Notes under the pieces: generated by a model
The model's database searches: none
The model's input: only the letters and a program-made list of their open reading frames with translations
Told to the model about the DNA's origin: nothing
Program-made: the position numbers and the translations under genes
DNA from: Dysgonomonas sp. 511
GTDB taxonomy: Bacteria; Bacteroidota; Bacteroidia; Bacteroidales; Dysgonomonadaceae
DNA length: 64,000 nt
NCBI RefSeq assembly: GCF_010501105.1
Contig: NZ_QVMQ01000015.1
Span: forward strand, 1-64,000
Direction of reading: 5' to 3'
Part shown: positions 44,400 to 53,605 of the stretch, piece by piece
Layout of the letters: each line of letters begins with the position of its first letter
How positions within the stretch are numbered: the stretch's first letter is position 1

Positions 44400-44407
44400 T
44401 ATCTTTG
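44400..44407 (+). promoter_or_regulatory. promoter -7 box of lolD
   Basis: TATCTTTG, a perfect TAnnTTTG match, 29 bases before the lolD ATG at 44437 and 39 bases after the ugd stop. Confidence 0.65.
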
Positions 44408-44436
44408 TGCAGCTTGTTTTATTTAAAATAGACCGA

Positions 44437-45129
44437 ATGATAAAAGTAGAAGGTATAACCAAAAGCTTCGGCTCGCTCAGAGTCCTTAAAGGCATCGACC
44501 TTGAAGTAAGAAAAGGGGAAATAATATCCATAGTGGGTGCCAGTGGTGCCGGCAAGACCACCCTTTTGCAAATCATCGGTACACTCGATAAAGCCGATAG
44601 CGGAAGCATACTGATAAACGGCATAAATGTAAACAAGCTCAACGACTCGAAGCTATCAGACTTCAGGAACAAGAACATCGGATTCGTATTCCAGTTTCAT
44701 CAGCTATTGCCTGAATTTACTGCGCTGGAGAACGTCATGATTCCTGCCCTGATAGGAAAGACAAAAGAATCGCAGGCCAAAACCAGAGCGAAAGAACTGT
44801 TGGATATGCTCGGCTTATCCGACCGTATAGAGCATAAGCCCAATGAATTGTCGGGTGGCGAAAAACAGCGCGTAGCTGTAGCCAGGGCATTGATAAACAA
44901 CCCGGCTGTAATACTCGCCGATGAGCCTTCGGGCAGCCTCGACACCGAGAATAAAGAGGAACTGCACCAACTCTTCTTCAAGCTAAGGGATACCCTTGGA
45001 CAGACCTTCGTTATCGTGACCCACGACGAAAACCTCGCCTCCATCACCGACCGCACCATACATATGCGCGACGGAATGATTGTTGACAACATGCCTTTAC
45101 TGCAAACAAATGAGCCAGCCATCAGATAA
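44437..45129 (+). CDS. lolD: ABC transporter ATPase, LolD-like
   Basis: A 230-residue ATPase of the LolD/MacB class: Walker [14 protein letters not shown] (about 35), the LolD-like [19 protein letters not shown] (about 85-103), signature [15 protein letters not shown] and Walker [12 protein letters not shown]. It probably powers lipoprotein release from the inner membrane with LolC/E-like permeases encoded elsewhere; none is next to it. I use the ATG at 44437, after the promoter box; a longer in-frame start at 44287 lies inside ugd. Its last 20 bases overlap dprA. Confidence 0.9.
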   Translation: MIKVEGITKSFGSLRVLKGIDLEVRKGEIISIVGASGAGKTTLLQIIGTLDKADSGSILINGINVNKLNDSKLSDFRNKNIGFVFQFHQLLPEFTALENVMIPALIGKTKESQAKTRAKELLDMLGLSDRIEHKPNELSGGEKQRVAVARALINNPAVILADEPSGSLDTENKEELHQLFFKLRDTLGQTFVIVTHDENLASITDRTIHMRDGMIVDNMPLLQTNEPAIR

Positions 45130-46231
45130 AAGACTCTACCAGATTGCACTGACCAAGATAGCAGGAGTCGGTGATATTATCGGGCGCAACCTCCTGCAAG
45201 TGATGGGAGGCGACGCCGAGGCTATTTTCAAGGCAAACAGGAAAACCCTTATAAACAAAGGCATACCGGCGCGCATAGCCGACGAAATCCTAAAGAAAGA
45301 GGTTCTCCTCAATGCAGAAAAAGAGCTAAACTTTATCGACAAGAATAAACTATCCTTCTATTTCATAGCCGACGATGCCTACCCTACACGGCTCAAAGAG
45401 TGTTCCGATGCTCCGCTTGCGCTGTACTTCAAAGGCAATGTAGACTTCAACAATGAGAAAGTGATAAGCATTGTCGGCACCCGCCAGTCCACAGCGTATG
45501 GCAATAAGTTCTGCGACACATTCCTGGAAGAAATCTCGTCTTCGCTGCCCGGCACACTTATCATCAGCGGGCTGGCATATGGCATAGATATAAATGCGCA
45601 CAGGGCGGCATTGAAACATGGCCTGCCGACTATAGGGGTTCTCGCCCACGGGCTTGATATCATCTACCCCGCGCAGCACAGGCAAACCGCTGTCGAGATG
45701 CTGGCAAACGGCGGACTGCTGACCGAATTCCCCAGTACTACCCAGCCCGACCGCTTCAACTTCGTTCGCCGTAACAGGATTGTGGCCGGTATGGCTGATG
45801 CCATTATCGTAGTAGAATCGGACGAAAAAGGCGGATCGCTCATTACAGCGGATTTCGCTAACTCATATTGCAAAGATGTCTTCGCCACTCCGGGCAAGAC
45901 TACCGACAAATATTCGAAAGGCTGCAACAAACTGATTGCCTCGCACAAGGCCGACCTGTTTCTCTCCACCTCCTATTTCCTCCAGCAAATGGGATGGGAC
46001 AAAGCTTCTGCCAAACAGAAGAAGGCTCCACGCCAACAAGACTTATTTTTAGTACTCACCGAAGAGGAGCAAAAGATAGTTGATACACTCTCTAAAACAG
46101 AATCGTTGCATATCGACCAATTGGCACGCGAGTTAGGTATTCCTACCTATACTTTGTTTTCCACACTGCTCGAAATGGAAATGAAAGGCATAATCAAAAA
46201 CCTACCCGGCAATTTATTCTGCCTGAGTTGA
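45110..46231 (+). CDS. dprA: DNA-processing protein DprA
   Basis: Loads RecA on incoming single-stranded DNA during natural transformation. It has 373 residues: an N-terminal SAM/HhH-like region (about 1-75), the Rossmann-type core with [11 protein letters not shown] (about 120), [17 protein letters not shown] (about 150), [15 protein letters not shown] and [20 protein letters not shown], then a C-terminal winged-helix domain (about 315-370). The ATG at 45110 lies inside the end of lolD (20-bp overlap), which implies coupled translation of an unrelated pair. Confidence 0.94.
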   Translation: MSQPSDKRLYQIALTKIAGVGDIIGRNLLQVMGGDAEAIFKANRKTLINKGIPARIADEILKKEVLLNAEKELNFIDKNKLSFYFIADDAYPTRLKECSDAPLALYFKGNVDFNNEKVISIVGTRQSTAYGNKFCDTFLEEISSSLPGTLIISGLAYGIDINAHRAALKHGLPTIGVLAHGLDIIYPAQHRQTAVEMLANGGLLTEFPSTTQPDRFNFVRRNRIVAGMADAIIVVESDEKGGSLITADFANSYCKDVFATPGKTTDKYSKGCNKLIASHKADLFLSTSYFLQQMGWDKASAKQKKAPRQQDLFLVLTEEEQKIVDTLSKTESLHIDQLARELGIPTYTLFSTLLEMEMKGIIKNLPGNLFCLS

Positions 46232-46238
46232 TGCCCCG

Positions 46239-47234
46239 TTATATATACAGCTTTTTCAGGTTGGCCATCCTCCACAAATTGAGAAAAGCAACTTTGGTAA
46301 TTTCCGTTACCTTATTGTAATTGATTTTATCCGCTTGGTCGCCCGGCCTGTGGTAGTCAGGATGCAAATCGGTAAAATAGAATATATAAGGTACATCCTT
46401 TTCGGAAAAAGGCATATGGTCGCTACCACCGAAACCCTGTTCGGTCTTAAATTCAGGAGCCAGATTCAGGTGATGCACTGCAATATCCTCGGTTATCCAT
46501 TCTTTCAGAACCGGAGCTCCCTCGGTATAATACGCTATTACATGATTGAACGCTGTAGCATCCTTGTCGCGTCCTATCATATCGCAATTGATATATGCCT
46601 TGATAACCTGTGGAAACATTCGCGGTATCGGCACGTTGTCAAAGTGGTCGTTGACGAAATGGTAAGATCCTACCAAACCAATTTCTTCTGCATCCCAAAA
46701 ACCAAAAACTACGGTACGTTCCGGTTTCTGGCCGGAAGCAATAAAAGCCTCGGCAATCTGCAATACAGCCGAAACGCCCGACGCATTATCGTCTGCACCA
46801 TTATTTATACTGTCATTCAGGTTGTTGGGAGAGGTAATGCCTATATGGTCGTAATGCGCGCCGATAATAACTACTTCATCGGTATTCTTTCCCGGAATGC
46901 AACCAACCACATTGCGCATTTCGCGCCCGGCATACGGTTCACGTCTCGATTTAGCCCACGCATCTGCACCATGCATAGGGTCAAAATTCTGGAAATATTT
47001 TCCTTTCCACGGTTTTACTCCCATTTCCTGCAACCTATCCTTGATGTACTCGGAGGCTAATTTTGCGCCCTGTTTACCGCTTTCGCGCCCTTCGAGGCTG
47101 TCGCTTGCCAAGTAACCGATATAGAGTTCGGCTTTTTGCTTGGTTATAGAAGACAAGCCTTTTTCTAAAGGGGTTTGAGAAAAAGAGCAGACAGGAATAA
47201 TCAGTAGAAACAGAACGATAATTCTATGCAGCAT
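46239..47234 (-). CDS. M28 family zinc aminopeptidase, secreted
   Basis: A 331-residue exported peptidase: signal peptide about 1-19 (ending SFSQ), then the two-zinc site of family M28 with IGAHYDH (about 122), NGADDNASG (about 141; bridging Asp), WDAEEIGLVGS (about 177; catalytic Glu) and GGSDHMPF (about 270). It probably acts in the periplasm or at the surface on peptides. No C-terminal T9SS sorting domain is visible. It converges on dprA with only 7 bp between the stops. Confidence 0.92.
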   Translation of the reverse strand: MLHRIIVLFLLIIPVCSFSQTPLEKGLSSITKQKAELYIGYLASDSLEGRESGKQGAKLASEYIKDRLQEMGVKPWKGKYFQNFDPMHGADAWAKSRREPYAGREMRNVVGCIPGKNTDEVVIIGAHYDHIGITSPNNLNDSINNGADDNASGVSAVLQIAEAFIASGQKPERTVVFGFWDAEEIGLVGSYHFVNDHFDNVPIPRMFPQVIKAYINCDMIGRDKDATAFNHVIAYYTEGAPVLKEWITEDIAVHHLNLAPEFKTEQGFGGSDHMPFSEKDVPYIFYFTDLHPDYHRPGDQADKINYNKVTEITKVAFLNLWRMANLKKLYI

Positions 47235-47544
47235 AACTATTTAATGTTTTAATTTATAAGTTTAGTATAAACGTATCTATTGCAAATTATCAACTAAATA
47301 TAAGACTTAAATAACAAATTGCAGCAAAAGTAACAGCAGCTATTTTCCTAAAATAAGTTATTCATCTAATAATCAATTCTTTTTTTGTTAAAAAGTAACA
47401 CATGTAACACTTTTTCGCTTGTTTTTTAATACTGTTACCTTTTTCGTATAACAACCTTATTACCTATATAATAATAGATAAAATTATAGGAATAAAATCA
47501 CATTTAGGTGTTACTTTTTTCTTTGAATATGAAAATAATTGATT
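47235..47544. other. intergenic region with a GTAAC repeat
   Basis: No gene is seen in these 310 AT-rich bases. The left part is the upstream region of the M28 peptidase gene; the right part, 47390-47482, is a GTAAC-type repeat just beyond the DUF1634 stop. Confidence 0.5.
47390..47482. repeat. GTAAC-type intergenic repeat, full copy D
   Basis: GTAAC at 47395-47399 and 47404-47408 (nine-base period), inverted GTTAC at 47434-47438 and TAGATAAA at 47475-47482. The CTATCAGCC block of copies B and C is not conserved here. Confidence 0.5.
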
Positions 47545-47958
47545 TTAATGGAGCCCCAAAAGCATATTGGCAATGATGATACAAAGCACAATTAACGTAA
47601 TCGCCACATACATATAATCTTTTTCGATAAGGAAAGCCAATACCGAAAAGGCTACCCGTAGAATTGGCGTTGCTATCAACACACATACACCCAACTGTAT
47701 AATCGCCGCCCCGTCGAATGCTAAAATCCGGGGAATGATGGTAGATAGTTCACGCAGGTAATATTCTGTACCGGGAAAAGGCATTCCGTCCGGTGTCGGT
47801 TTATAGTGTTCCATCGAAACTCCATGATTCTGAAAAAGGTAAACCACCCCGCCAAACAAAGTAATACCACAGGCCAGCATCACGCCATAGCGCAGAAGCT
47901 TACCTACCAGGAGTTCCATATCCCTTTCTGTCCAGAATTGCCGTGAGAATATATTCAT
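47545..47958 (-). CDS. DUF1634 membrane protein
   Basis: A 137-residue protein with three membrane segments (about 22-45, 70-95, 108-133), beginning MNIFSRQFWTERDMELLVGK, as is typical for DUF1634. The family is nearly always found beside a TSUP permease, as here (4-bp gap), and is thought to be its accessory subunit. The transported substrate is unknown; sulfite, sulfonates or other sulfur anions are common for TSUP. Confidence 0.87.
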   Translation of the reverse strand: MNIFSRQFWTERDMELLVGKLLRYGVMLACGITLFGGVVYLFQNHGVSMEHYKPTPDGMPFPGTEYYLRELSTIIPRILAFDGAAIIQLGVCVLIATPILRVAFSVLAFLIEKDYMYVAITLIVLCIIIANMLLGLH

Positions 47959-47962
47959 ATCT

Positions 47963-48811
47963 TTACAGTTTACCCGTCAAACCATTATATATCATAGATA
48001 TTGCCAAAACAAAAATGACTACACTAAACAACAGGCGAAGTTTTTTCACATTGGTTTTCGGCAATATCCTGGAACCGAAAAAAGCACCTATCAGCACCCC
48101 TACTACAATCGGCATAGCCAATCCGGGGTCGATATACCCGCGCTGTAGATATACAACTGCACTGGCTGCGGCCGTTACCCCAACCATGAAGTTGCTGGTG
48201 GTAGTAGACACTTTAAACGGAATTTTCATAGCCGTGTCCATCGCCAGTACTTTCAGTGCGCCTGAGCCAATACCCAGCAAGCCCGAAAGCACTCCTGCCA
48301 ATGTCATCAGAGAATAACCGCCCACAACGTTGTGTACATTATATTTTTCTATTTTGCCATCCTTTGTAGGGTACGAACCGTTGAGTTTCAACACAACTCC
48401 CAATTTATCGCCCGGTGCTGAAAAGTCTATATCGTCTTCTTTCTTCATCACCGACCTCACTGCCGAGAATATAAGTACCACACCAAAAATAAGTGCAATA
48501 TACATCTTGTCGAGATACATAGCCACTATTGCCCCAATCACTGCACCCGTAGTAGTAGCTATTTCGAGGAACATACCGATACGCATATTGGTTATACCTT
48601 CCTTGATATACGCTGCCGCCGCACCCGACGAGGTGGCTATCGAGGTTACTAATGCCGCTCCTATGGCATAACGCATATCTACCCCAAAACCCAGCGTGAG
48701 CAGGGGTATAACAATAACCCCTCCGCCAAGGCCTGTAAGCGAACCTATCAGCCCGGCAAAGCATGCTCCGAAAAATAAAATCAGTGAAAAAAGCTCAATA
48801 TTCAAATCCAT
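47963..48811 (-). CDS. TSUP (TauE/SafE) family permease
   Basis: A 282-residue inner membrane permease with about eight hydrophobic segments in two internal repeats. Repeat signatures are GLIGSLTGLGGGVIVIPLL (about 22-40) and GVLSGLLGIGSGALKVLAM (about 170-188). I use the ATG at 48811, because the longer TTG start at 48841 overlaps the promoter box. It is co-transcribed with the DUF1634 gene. No sulfur-metabolism gene nearby fixes the substrate. Confidence 0.9.
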   Translation of the reverse strand: MDLNIELFSLILFFGACFAGLIGSLTGLGGGVIVIPLLTLGFGVDMRYAIGAALVTSIATSSGAAAAYIKEGITNMRIGMFLEIATTTGAVIGAIVAMYLDKMYIALIFGVVLIFSAVRSVMKKEDDIDFSAPGDKLGVVLKLNGSYPTKDGKIEKYNVHNVVGGYSLMTLAGVLSGLLGIGSGALKVLAMDTAMKIPFKVSTTTSNFMVGVTAAASAVVYLQRGYIDPGLAMPIVVGVLIGAFFGSRILPKTNVKKLRLLFSVVIFVLAISMIYNGLTGKL

Positions 48812-48838
48812 TTCAATGTTGTTGGTCGAAAAACTATA

Positions 48839-48846
48839 CAAAGATA
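48839..48846 (-). promoter_or_regulatory. promoter -7 box of the TSUP-DUF1634 operon
   Basis: TATCTTTG on the minus strand, a perfect TAnnTTTG match, 27 bases before the ATG at 48811. This position rules out the upstream TTG start. Confidence 0.65.
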
Positions 48847-48931
48847 ATAACCTATAAATATGGAAATTGTTTATTTATGGGAAAAATGGCTGAAATAACG
48901 AAAAAGATTTGCTATAAAAATTAAACAGACT

Positions 48932-49702
48932 TTAGAGCATAAACAACCTTTCGGCATTGCGGGTAGTAACCTCACCTACTTCATCAAACGGCAGGTTATA
49001 TATTTCGCTCAATTTTTCTGCAATCTTGATGGTATAAGACGACTCGTTCCGTTTCCCCCTATAAGGAACAGGGGCAAGATAAGGCGCGTCTGTTTCTATT
49101 ATAATATTGTCGATGCTTGTTTTGCTCAACACCTGAGACAGAGTTGAATTCTTGAAGGTAACAACCCCATTGATACCCAGCATGAAGTTGCCTAATGCCA
49201 ATATATCATCCAATTCCTGCTCTGTACCACCAAAGCTATGAAAGACACCCCTCAGTTGTTCTGCCCCTACATTGCGGATGCTGGCTATACATTCGGCAAT
49301 AGCATCACGCGAATGTATGGCTACAGGCAGCCCTAGCCGGATGCTCCATCTGAGTTGTTCTTCAAAAACGAGGGCTTGCTCTTTGGCATATGTCTTATCC
49401 CAATACAGGTCGATACCTATCTCGCCGATAGCAATATAAGACCTTTGCGACAGTTGGCTTTCGACTACAGACAGTTGGCTTTTCCAATCGTCGCCTACAC
49501 TTGTCGGGTGCAACCCCATCATCGGGATGCAATATCCGGAATACCTGTTAGCCAGACCATGCAGCCTCTCTATAGAAGACACATCTATATTGGGAAGCAG
49601 GATTTTTTCTACACCGGCAATTTTAGCCCTTTCTATCACTTGGTCTATATCTGCATCAAATTCTTCTGCGTAGATATGGGAATGGGTATCAATTATTCTC
49701 AC
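48932..49702 (-). CDS. tatD: TatD family metal-dependent DNase
   Basis: TIM-barrel hydrolase of 256 residues. Metal ligands: DTHSHIYAEEF (about 4-14), GEIGIDLYWD (about 93), HSRDA (about 130) and ETDAPYLAPVPYRG (about 200). TatD proteins are 3'-5' exonucleases or deoxyribonucleases in the cytoplasm. The start is GTG at 49702, which lies 14 bp inside the end of the upstream unknown gene, so the two are translationally coupled. Confidence 0.92.
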   Translation of the reverse strand: MRIIDTHSHIYAEEFDADIDQVIERAKIAGVEKILLPNIDVSSIERLHGLANRYSGYCIPMMGLHPTSVGDDWKSQLSVVESQLSQRSYIAIGEIGIDLYWDKTYAKEQALVFEEQLRWSIRLGLPVAIHSRDAIAECIASIRNVGAEQLRGVFHSFGGTEQELDDILALGNFMLGINGVVTFKNSTLSQVLSKTSIDNIIIETDAPYLAPVPYRGKRNESSYTIKIAEKLSEIYNLPFDEVGEVTTRNAERLFML

Positions 49703-50396
49703 TTTTCAGTTTTAGTTTTTCTTCCCTCCTCAGGTAATAGACCACGCCATACTCCTTGCATCGCTCGATACGTTCGGGTGCAGGCAGGTCGGCAAATGCA
49801 GCCTCTATCTGATTCCACAGGGTAGTCAATGCATCGTCTATCTCCTGCCGCTGGCAACTCAGTTGGTCCAACTGCCGGGCGGTAGAACCCTGATGGGTTT
49901 TCTGGGTGAAATATGCGTCCTTAAATTGCGAAAAAGCAACATTCACACGCGCTATTGTCGGGTTGTATATTGGTGCGCCGCCTTGCGCTATGCGGGCTTG
50001 CTCTCCTTTTATTATATTATCGCCCCACAAAACGAGGGCTTCGTTGCTCGTAAGGTCGGGTACTGCAAAGCAGTCGGGATCTATCCCGTAAAGTTTTTTG
50101 GCATCTTTTTTTATCTCGCCCCTTATCACGCTCAGGTTAAGCACCTGGATAAAGTGTGAGACATACAGCCGGGCATTCTTTATCAATCGCTGAAATTTGC
50201 GGTTGGCTTCCACCTGGGTTTCCAGAGTAAGTTTGTAGCGCATCTGTGCATTTTCTATATTCCGGAGCATGAGCTCCAGATTACGCATATTATATGACAC
50301 TACACTTTTCCCAAAAAGGGCATTATTCTTATCAATAATAGCCCTCAATGCTCTTATACGCGCATTATCAGTATTTGGCAATCTTCTGTATGGCAT
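49689..50396 (-). CDS. conserved-looking protein of unknown function, coupled to tatD
   Basis: A 235-residue soluble, basic, helix-rich protein with no signal peptide or membrane segment. Notable parts: MPYRRLPNTDNARIRALRAI at the start, a charged helical region at about 40-80, FIQVLNLSVIRGEIKKD near 82 and a coiled-coil-like C-terminal third (about 165-230). I do not recognise a named family. Its coupling to tatD and the clean coding pattern support a real gene. A DNA-related role is a guess from context only. Confidence 0.75.
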   Translation of the reverse strand: MPYRRLPNTDNARIRALRAIIDKNNALFGKSVVSYNMRNLELMLRNIENAQMRYKLTLETQVEANRKFQRLIKNARLYVSHFIQVLNLSVIRGEIKKDAKKLYGIDPDCFAVPDLTSNEALVLWGDNIIKGEQARIAQGGAPIYNPTIARVNVAFSQFKDAYFTQKTHQGSTARQLDQLSCQRQEIDDALTTLWNQIEAAFADLPAPERIERCKEYGVVYYLRREEKLKLKSENN

Positions 50397-50428
50397 AAGC
50401 GCAAGTAGTTTAGTTTGTGTATGTTAGT

Positions 50429-51406
50429 TTATGTCGTTCTCAAAGTCAAATCTTCTGCCAGTTTATACAATTCTGCTTTTACCTGCTTGTCTACCTCTAC
50501 TTTATCCAGACAGGCTACGGCTTTCAAATAGTATTCTTTAATCAGTTGCTCCGATTGCTGTTTCAATCCAAGCTTATCGTAAATAGCTGTAACAGCTTTT
50601 ATCTTTTCTTCTTCGTCAAATTCTTCCTTGCCGATCCATGCCGCCAGTTCCTCTTTGGCAGAATTGTCTCTCAAAGCACTGATCAACAGGTATGTTTTTT
50701 TATCACACAGAATATCTCCGCCTATTCTCTTGCCGAATGTTTTGCTGTCGCCATATACATCCAGTAAATCGTCTTTCAACTGGAAGCCAAGCCCGATATT
50801 GATACCAAACTCATACAAATTGTCAGCATCTTGCTCCGAAGCATCTGCTATTATCGCACCACACTTTAGGGCGCACGCCAACAATACCGCAGTTTTCAAA
50901 CGGATCATTTCTATATATTCGTCGACAGTGACATCCATCCGCTTCTCAAACTCCATGTCGAACTGTTGCCCGCAAACGATTTCGGTCGTAGTATCCGAAA
51001 ACAAATCGAATATCCGGCTGAAATATTTAGCATCGGTCTTACCTATCAGTTTATAGGCTTCTATCAGCATGGCATCGCCCGACAATACTGCTGTATTATC
51101 GTCCCACTTGATATGGACAGTCGGTTTCCCCCTGCGGATATCGGCATTATCCATCAGGTCGTCGTGCAGCAAGGTGAAGTTATGGAATGTTTCTATGCCT
51201 AGTGCTGTGGGTATGGCTTTCTCAAGATTACCGGCGTAAAGATTATATGCCATCAGCACCAGCGCCGGACGAACCCGTTTTCCTCCCAGAGAAAGGATAT
51301 ATGAGATAGGCTCGTAAAGAGATTCCGGTTTATGGTCAAATTTTATCTCACCTATATTCTCATTAACAATCTCTAAGATTTCATTAAAACTATATATTGA
51401 TTTCAT
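50429..51406 (-). CDS. polyprenyl diphosphate synthase
   Basis: All-helical trans-prenyltransferase of 325 residues that elongates isopentenyl diphosphate chains. The first aspartate-rich motif is HDDLMDNADIRRGKPT (about 82-97) and the second GFQLKDDLLDVYGD (about 210). The aromatic residue five positions before the first DDxxD (FTLLHDD) is usual in short-chain (C15/C20) enzymes, so farnesyl or geranylgeranyl diphosphate is more likely than a C40 product. I use the ATG at 51406; the in-frame start at 51481 would lie upstream of most of the leader. Confidence 0.9.
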   Translation of the reverse strand: MKSIYSFNEILEIVNENIGEIKFDHKPESLYEPISYILSLGGKRVRPALVLMAYNLYAGNLEKAIPTALGIETFHNFTLLHDDLMDNADIRRGKPTVHIKWDDNTAVLSGDAMLIEAYKLIGKTDAKYFSRIFDLFSDTTTEIVCGQQFDMEFEKRMDVTVDEYIEMIRLKTAVLLACALKCGAIIADASEQDADNLYEFGINIGLGFQLKDDLLDVYGDSKTFGKRIGGDILCDKKTYLLISALRDNSAKEELAAWIGKEEFDEEEKIKAVTAIYDKLGLKQQSEQLIKEYYLKAVACLDKVEVDKQVKAELYKLAEDLTLRTT

Positions 51407-51482
51407 TCCGAGTATGTTTGATATAAATTTTATGTTTGTGAAAAAGAGTCTGGTCTTTTGCGAATATCGCTGCGTATGCAAG

Positions 51483-51490
51483 CAAAGTTA
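51483..51490 (-). promoter_or_regulatory. promoter (TTG-N19-TAACTTTG) of the polyprenyl synthase gene
   Basis: Perfect -7 box on the minus strand with a TTG -33 element (complement of 51510-51512) at the canonical 19-base spacing. The leader is about 75 bases. Confidence 0.7.
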
Positions 51491-51650
51491 AGCTATTCGT
51501 ATAAAAAATCAAAATAATACGTTGTTAAAAGCTAAAAAAAACGAAATATTTTTTAGCTTTACGTTAAAAAATATCGCTATTATGTACGAATAGGAAATCA
51601 AACGGAAACAGATTGATAACATTTTAATCTTCAATATAATTTATTAAAAC

Positions 51651-52790
51651 ATGAGAAAAGTATTTTTGACATTAATCAGCACAGCTCTACTATACAGTTG
51701 CGGTGAAAACAAACCCGTAGAGCAACTTACGCTATCGGGACTGAACAAAAAGAATTTCGAAACGGAAGTGAAAGAAAAGAAAACCGACCTGTATGTTTTG
51801 ACAAACGACAGCGGAATGGAAGTCTGCATCACCAACTTCGGAGGACGCATTGTATCTGTAATGGTGCCCGACAAAGACGGCAACATGAAAGACGTAGTAT
51901 TGGGATTCGACTCGATACAAGATTATGTAAACATCCCTAGCGACTTTGGTGCTGCAATAGGCCGCTATGCCAACCGCATAGGACAAGGCACCTTCGAACT
52001 GGATGGCGTAAAATACGATTTACCTAAAAACAACTTCGGACATACGCTTCATGGCGGGCCAAACGGATTCCAATATGTAGTATTCGATGCAAATCAACTA
52101 GACGACAAGGTGCTGGAGCTAACATACACTGCCAAAGACGGAGAAGAGGGCTTTCCCGGCAACCTGACTTGCAAGGTAACATACATCTTGGGTCAAGACA
52201 ATGCAATCCGCATGAAATATGAAGCAGAAACAGACAAGCCGACCATCGTAAACATGACTAACCACTCGTATTTCAATCTGGACGGTGATGCAAACGTAAA
52301 AAATTCGGACTGGCTGCTAACTATAAACGGAGACGAATACACTCCGGTAGACTCTACATTTATGACTACGGGCGAGATACTCAAAGTGGAAAATACAGAC
52401 ATGGACTTCCGCACACCGACTGCCGTAGGTGCAAGAATCGACAATTATGCATTCGAACAACTTAAAAACGGAAACGGATACGACCACAATTGGGTGCTAA
52501 ATACCAAAGGCGATATAACCAAGCTGGCAGCAAAACTGGAATCGTCTAAAACAGGCATCGTGCTGGATGTATATACTACCGAGCCGGGAATACAGGTTTA
52601 TACAGGCAACTTCCTCGACGGAACAGTTAAGGGTAAAAAAGGCATCGTGTATCAACAACGCGCCGCTGTTTGCCTCGAAACTCAAAAATACCCTGATACT
52701 CCTAACAAGAAAGACTGGCCTTCGGCTACACTTCGCCCGGGTGAAAAATACCAAAGCGAAACGATTTTCAAATTTTCTGTAAATAAATAA
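51651..52790 (+). CDS. galM: lipoprotein aldose 1-epimerase (galactose mutarotase)
   Basis: Beta-sandwich epimerase of 379 residues that interconverts alpha and beta anomers of aldoses. Catalytic histidines lie in NFGHTLHGG (about 125) and NMTNHSYFNLDGD (about 202), and the general base glutamate lies in ERAAVCLETQKYPD-like text near 345. The N-terminus is a lipoprotein signal (lipobox LLYSC, Cys about 17), so the enzyme faces the periplasm or surface, as in many Bacteroidetes carbohydrate systems. It is followed by a strong terminator. Confidence 0.93.
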   Translation: MRKVFLTLISTALLYSCGENKPVEQLTLSGLNKKNFETEVKEKKTDLYVLTNDSGMEVCITNFGGRIVSVMVPDKDGNMKDVVLGFDSIQDYVNIPSDFGAAIGRYANRIGQGTFELDGVKYDLPKNNFGHTLHGGPNGFQYVVFDANQLDDKVLELTYTAKDGEEGFPGNLTCKVTYILGQDNAIRMKYEAETDKPTIVNMTNHSYFNLDGDANVKNSDWLLTINGDEYTPVDSTFMTTGEILKVENTDMDFRTPTAVGARIDNYAFEQLKNGNGYDHNWVLNTKGDITKLAAKLESSKTGIVLDVYTTEPGIQVYTGNFLDGTVKGKKGIVYQQRAAVCLETQKYPDTPNKKDWPSATLRPGEKYQSETIFKFSVNK

Positions 52791-52810
52791 ACAGGATATA
52801 CTCCATAAGG

Positions 52811-52853
52811 AAAGACGGTGCCCTTTATTACTTTTGGGGCACCGTCTTTTTTT
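52811..52853 (+). terminator. terminator of galM
   Basis: A perfect 13-bp stem (52811-52823 with 52837-52849) carries AAAGACGGTGCCC and its complement and ends in T7. Confidence 0.9.
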
Positions 52854-52890
52854 ATAGCAGGATAAAGCTTTTGGAGCAAGTAATTTTTAC

Positions 52891-52898
52891 TACTTTTG
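52891..52898 (+). promoter_or_regulatory. promoter of the beta-barrel protein gene (TTTG-N17-TACTTTTG)
   Basis: Perfect -7 box TACTTTTG with TTTG at 52870-52873, 17 bases upstream. It lies about 40 bases after the galM terminator and gives a leader of about 60 bases. Confidence 0.65.
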
Positions 52899-52966
52899 CT
52901 TCTGATAAACATGTTCTTATATATGTTTGTTACTATAAGTACTATCAGTAATAAAAAAAGAACAAA

Positions 52967-53590
52967 ATGAAACCAATCAGATTTTCCATTATCCTCGCCT
53001 TGTTACTCTCTTCGGTATTGTTTGTAGAGAAAGCCAATGCCCAATTCAGAGTCGGAGTTCGTGGCGGATTCGATGTTATAAGCAATAAGCTCGACCTGAA
53101 TATAATAAAAGCAAAAAACCGGCTAGGCTATCAGGTTGGCCCAGTGGTAGAATTTATATCCCCCGCTTCGGGATTTGGTGTAGACGCAGGGCTTCTGTAT
53201 GGCCGCAAAGAATATAAAATAGACGACAAAGAGGCAGATATCTCTATTTCCGACTTCGATTATATAAGCATTCCCCTCAACCTGAAAAAGCGTTTCGGAC
53301 TGGGACCTTTATCTCCGGTTGGTATATTCATTTCGGCAGGAGTATATGGCGATGTAAAAGTAGGTGGCGGCAAGGTACATATAGCCGACGTAATAGATGA
53401 CTATAAGACAAAGAATTTTATTTTCGGGCTGAATGCCGGAGCCGGAGTCTCTTTATTAGGCCACCTCGATGTTGGAATGTATTACCGCAGGGCGCTCACC
53501 GACAAGTACGGAGATGAACACTTCAGCGAAGATATCTTCCAAAACAAGAAAAACGAGGCTTGGTCTGTAGCCCTTACATACTTTTTCTGA
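52967..53590 (+). CDS. outer membrane beta-barrel (PorT-like) protein
   Basis: A 207-residue protein: signal peptide about 1-25 (ending ANAQ), then an eight-strand-type barrel with FRVGVRGGFDV at the start, GFGVDAGLLYGRKEY, DYISIPLNLKKRFGLG and a terminal aromatic strand WSVALTYFF. It fits the generic outer-membrane beta-barrel family that includes PorT, but it is shorter than true PorT and I would not assign a T9SS role. priA follows after 15 bp and may be co-transcribed. Confidence 0.82.
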   Translation: MKPIRFSIILALLLSSVLFVEKANAQFRVGVRGGFDVISNKLDLNIIKAKNRLGYQVGPVVEFISPASGFGVDAGLLYGRKEYKIDDKEADISISDFDYISIPLNLKKRFGLGPLSPVGIFISAGVYGDVKVGGGKVHIADVIDDYKTKNFIFGLNAGAGVSLLGHLDVGMYYRRALTDKYGDEHFSEDIFQNKKNEAWSVALTYFF

Positions 53591-53605
53591 CGTTTCACAC
53601 AACCA

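Noticed and set aside
46239-47234. M28 peptidase as a type IX secretion cargo
   Set aside because: Its C-terminus ends right after the catalytic domain; no sorting domain is present.
52967-53590. Assigning the beta-barrel gene as porT of the secretion system
   Set aside because: It belongs to a broad barrel family, is shorter than PorT and is far from the porPKN cluster; sequence alone does not support it.
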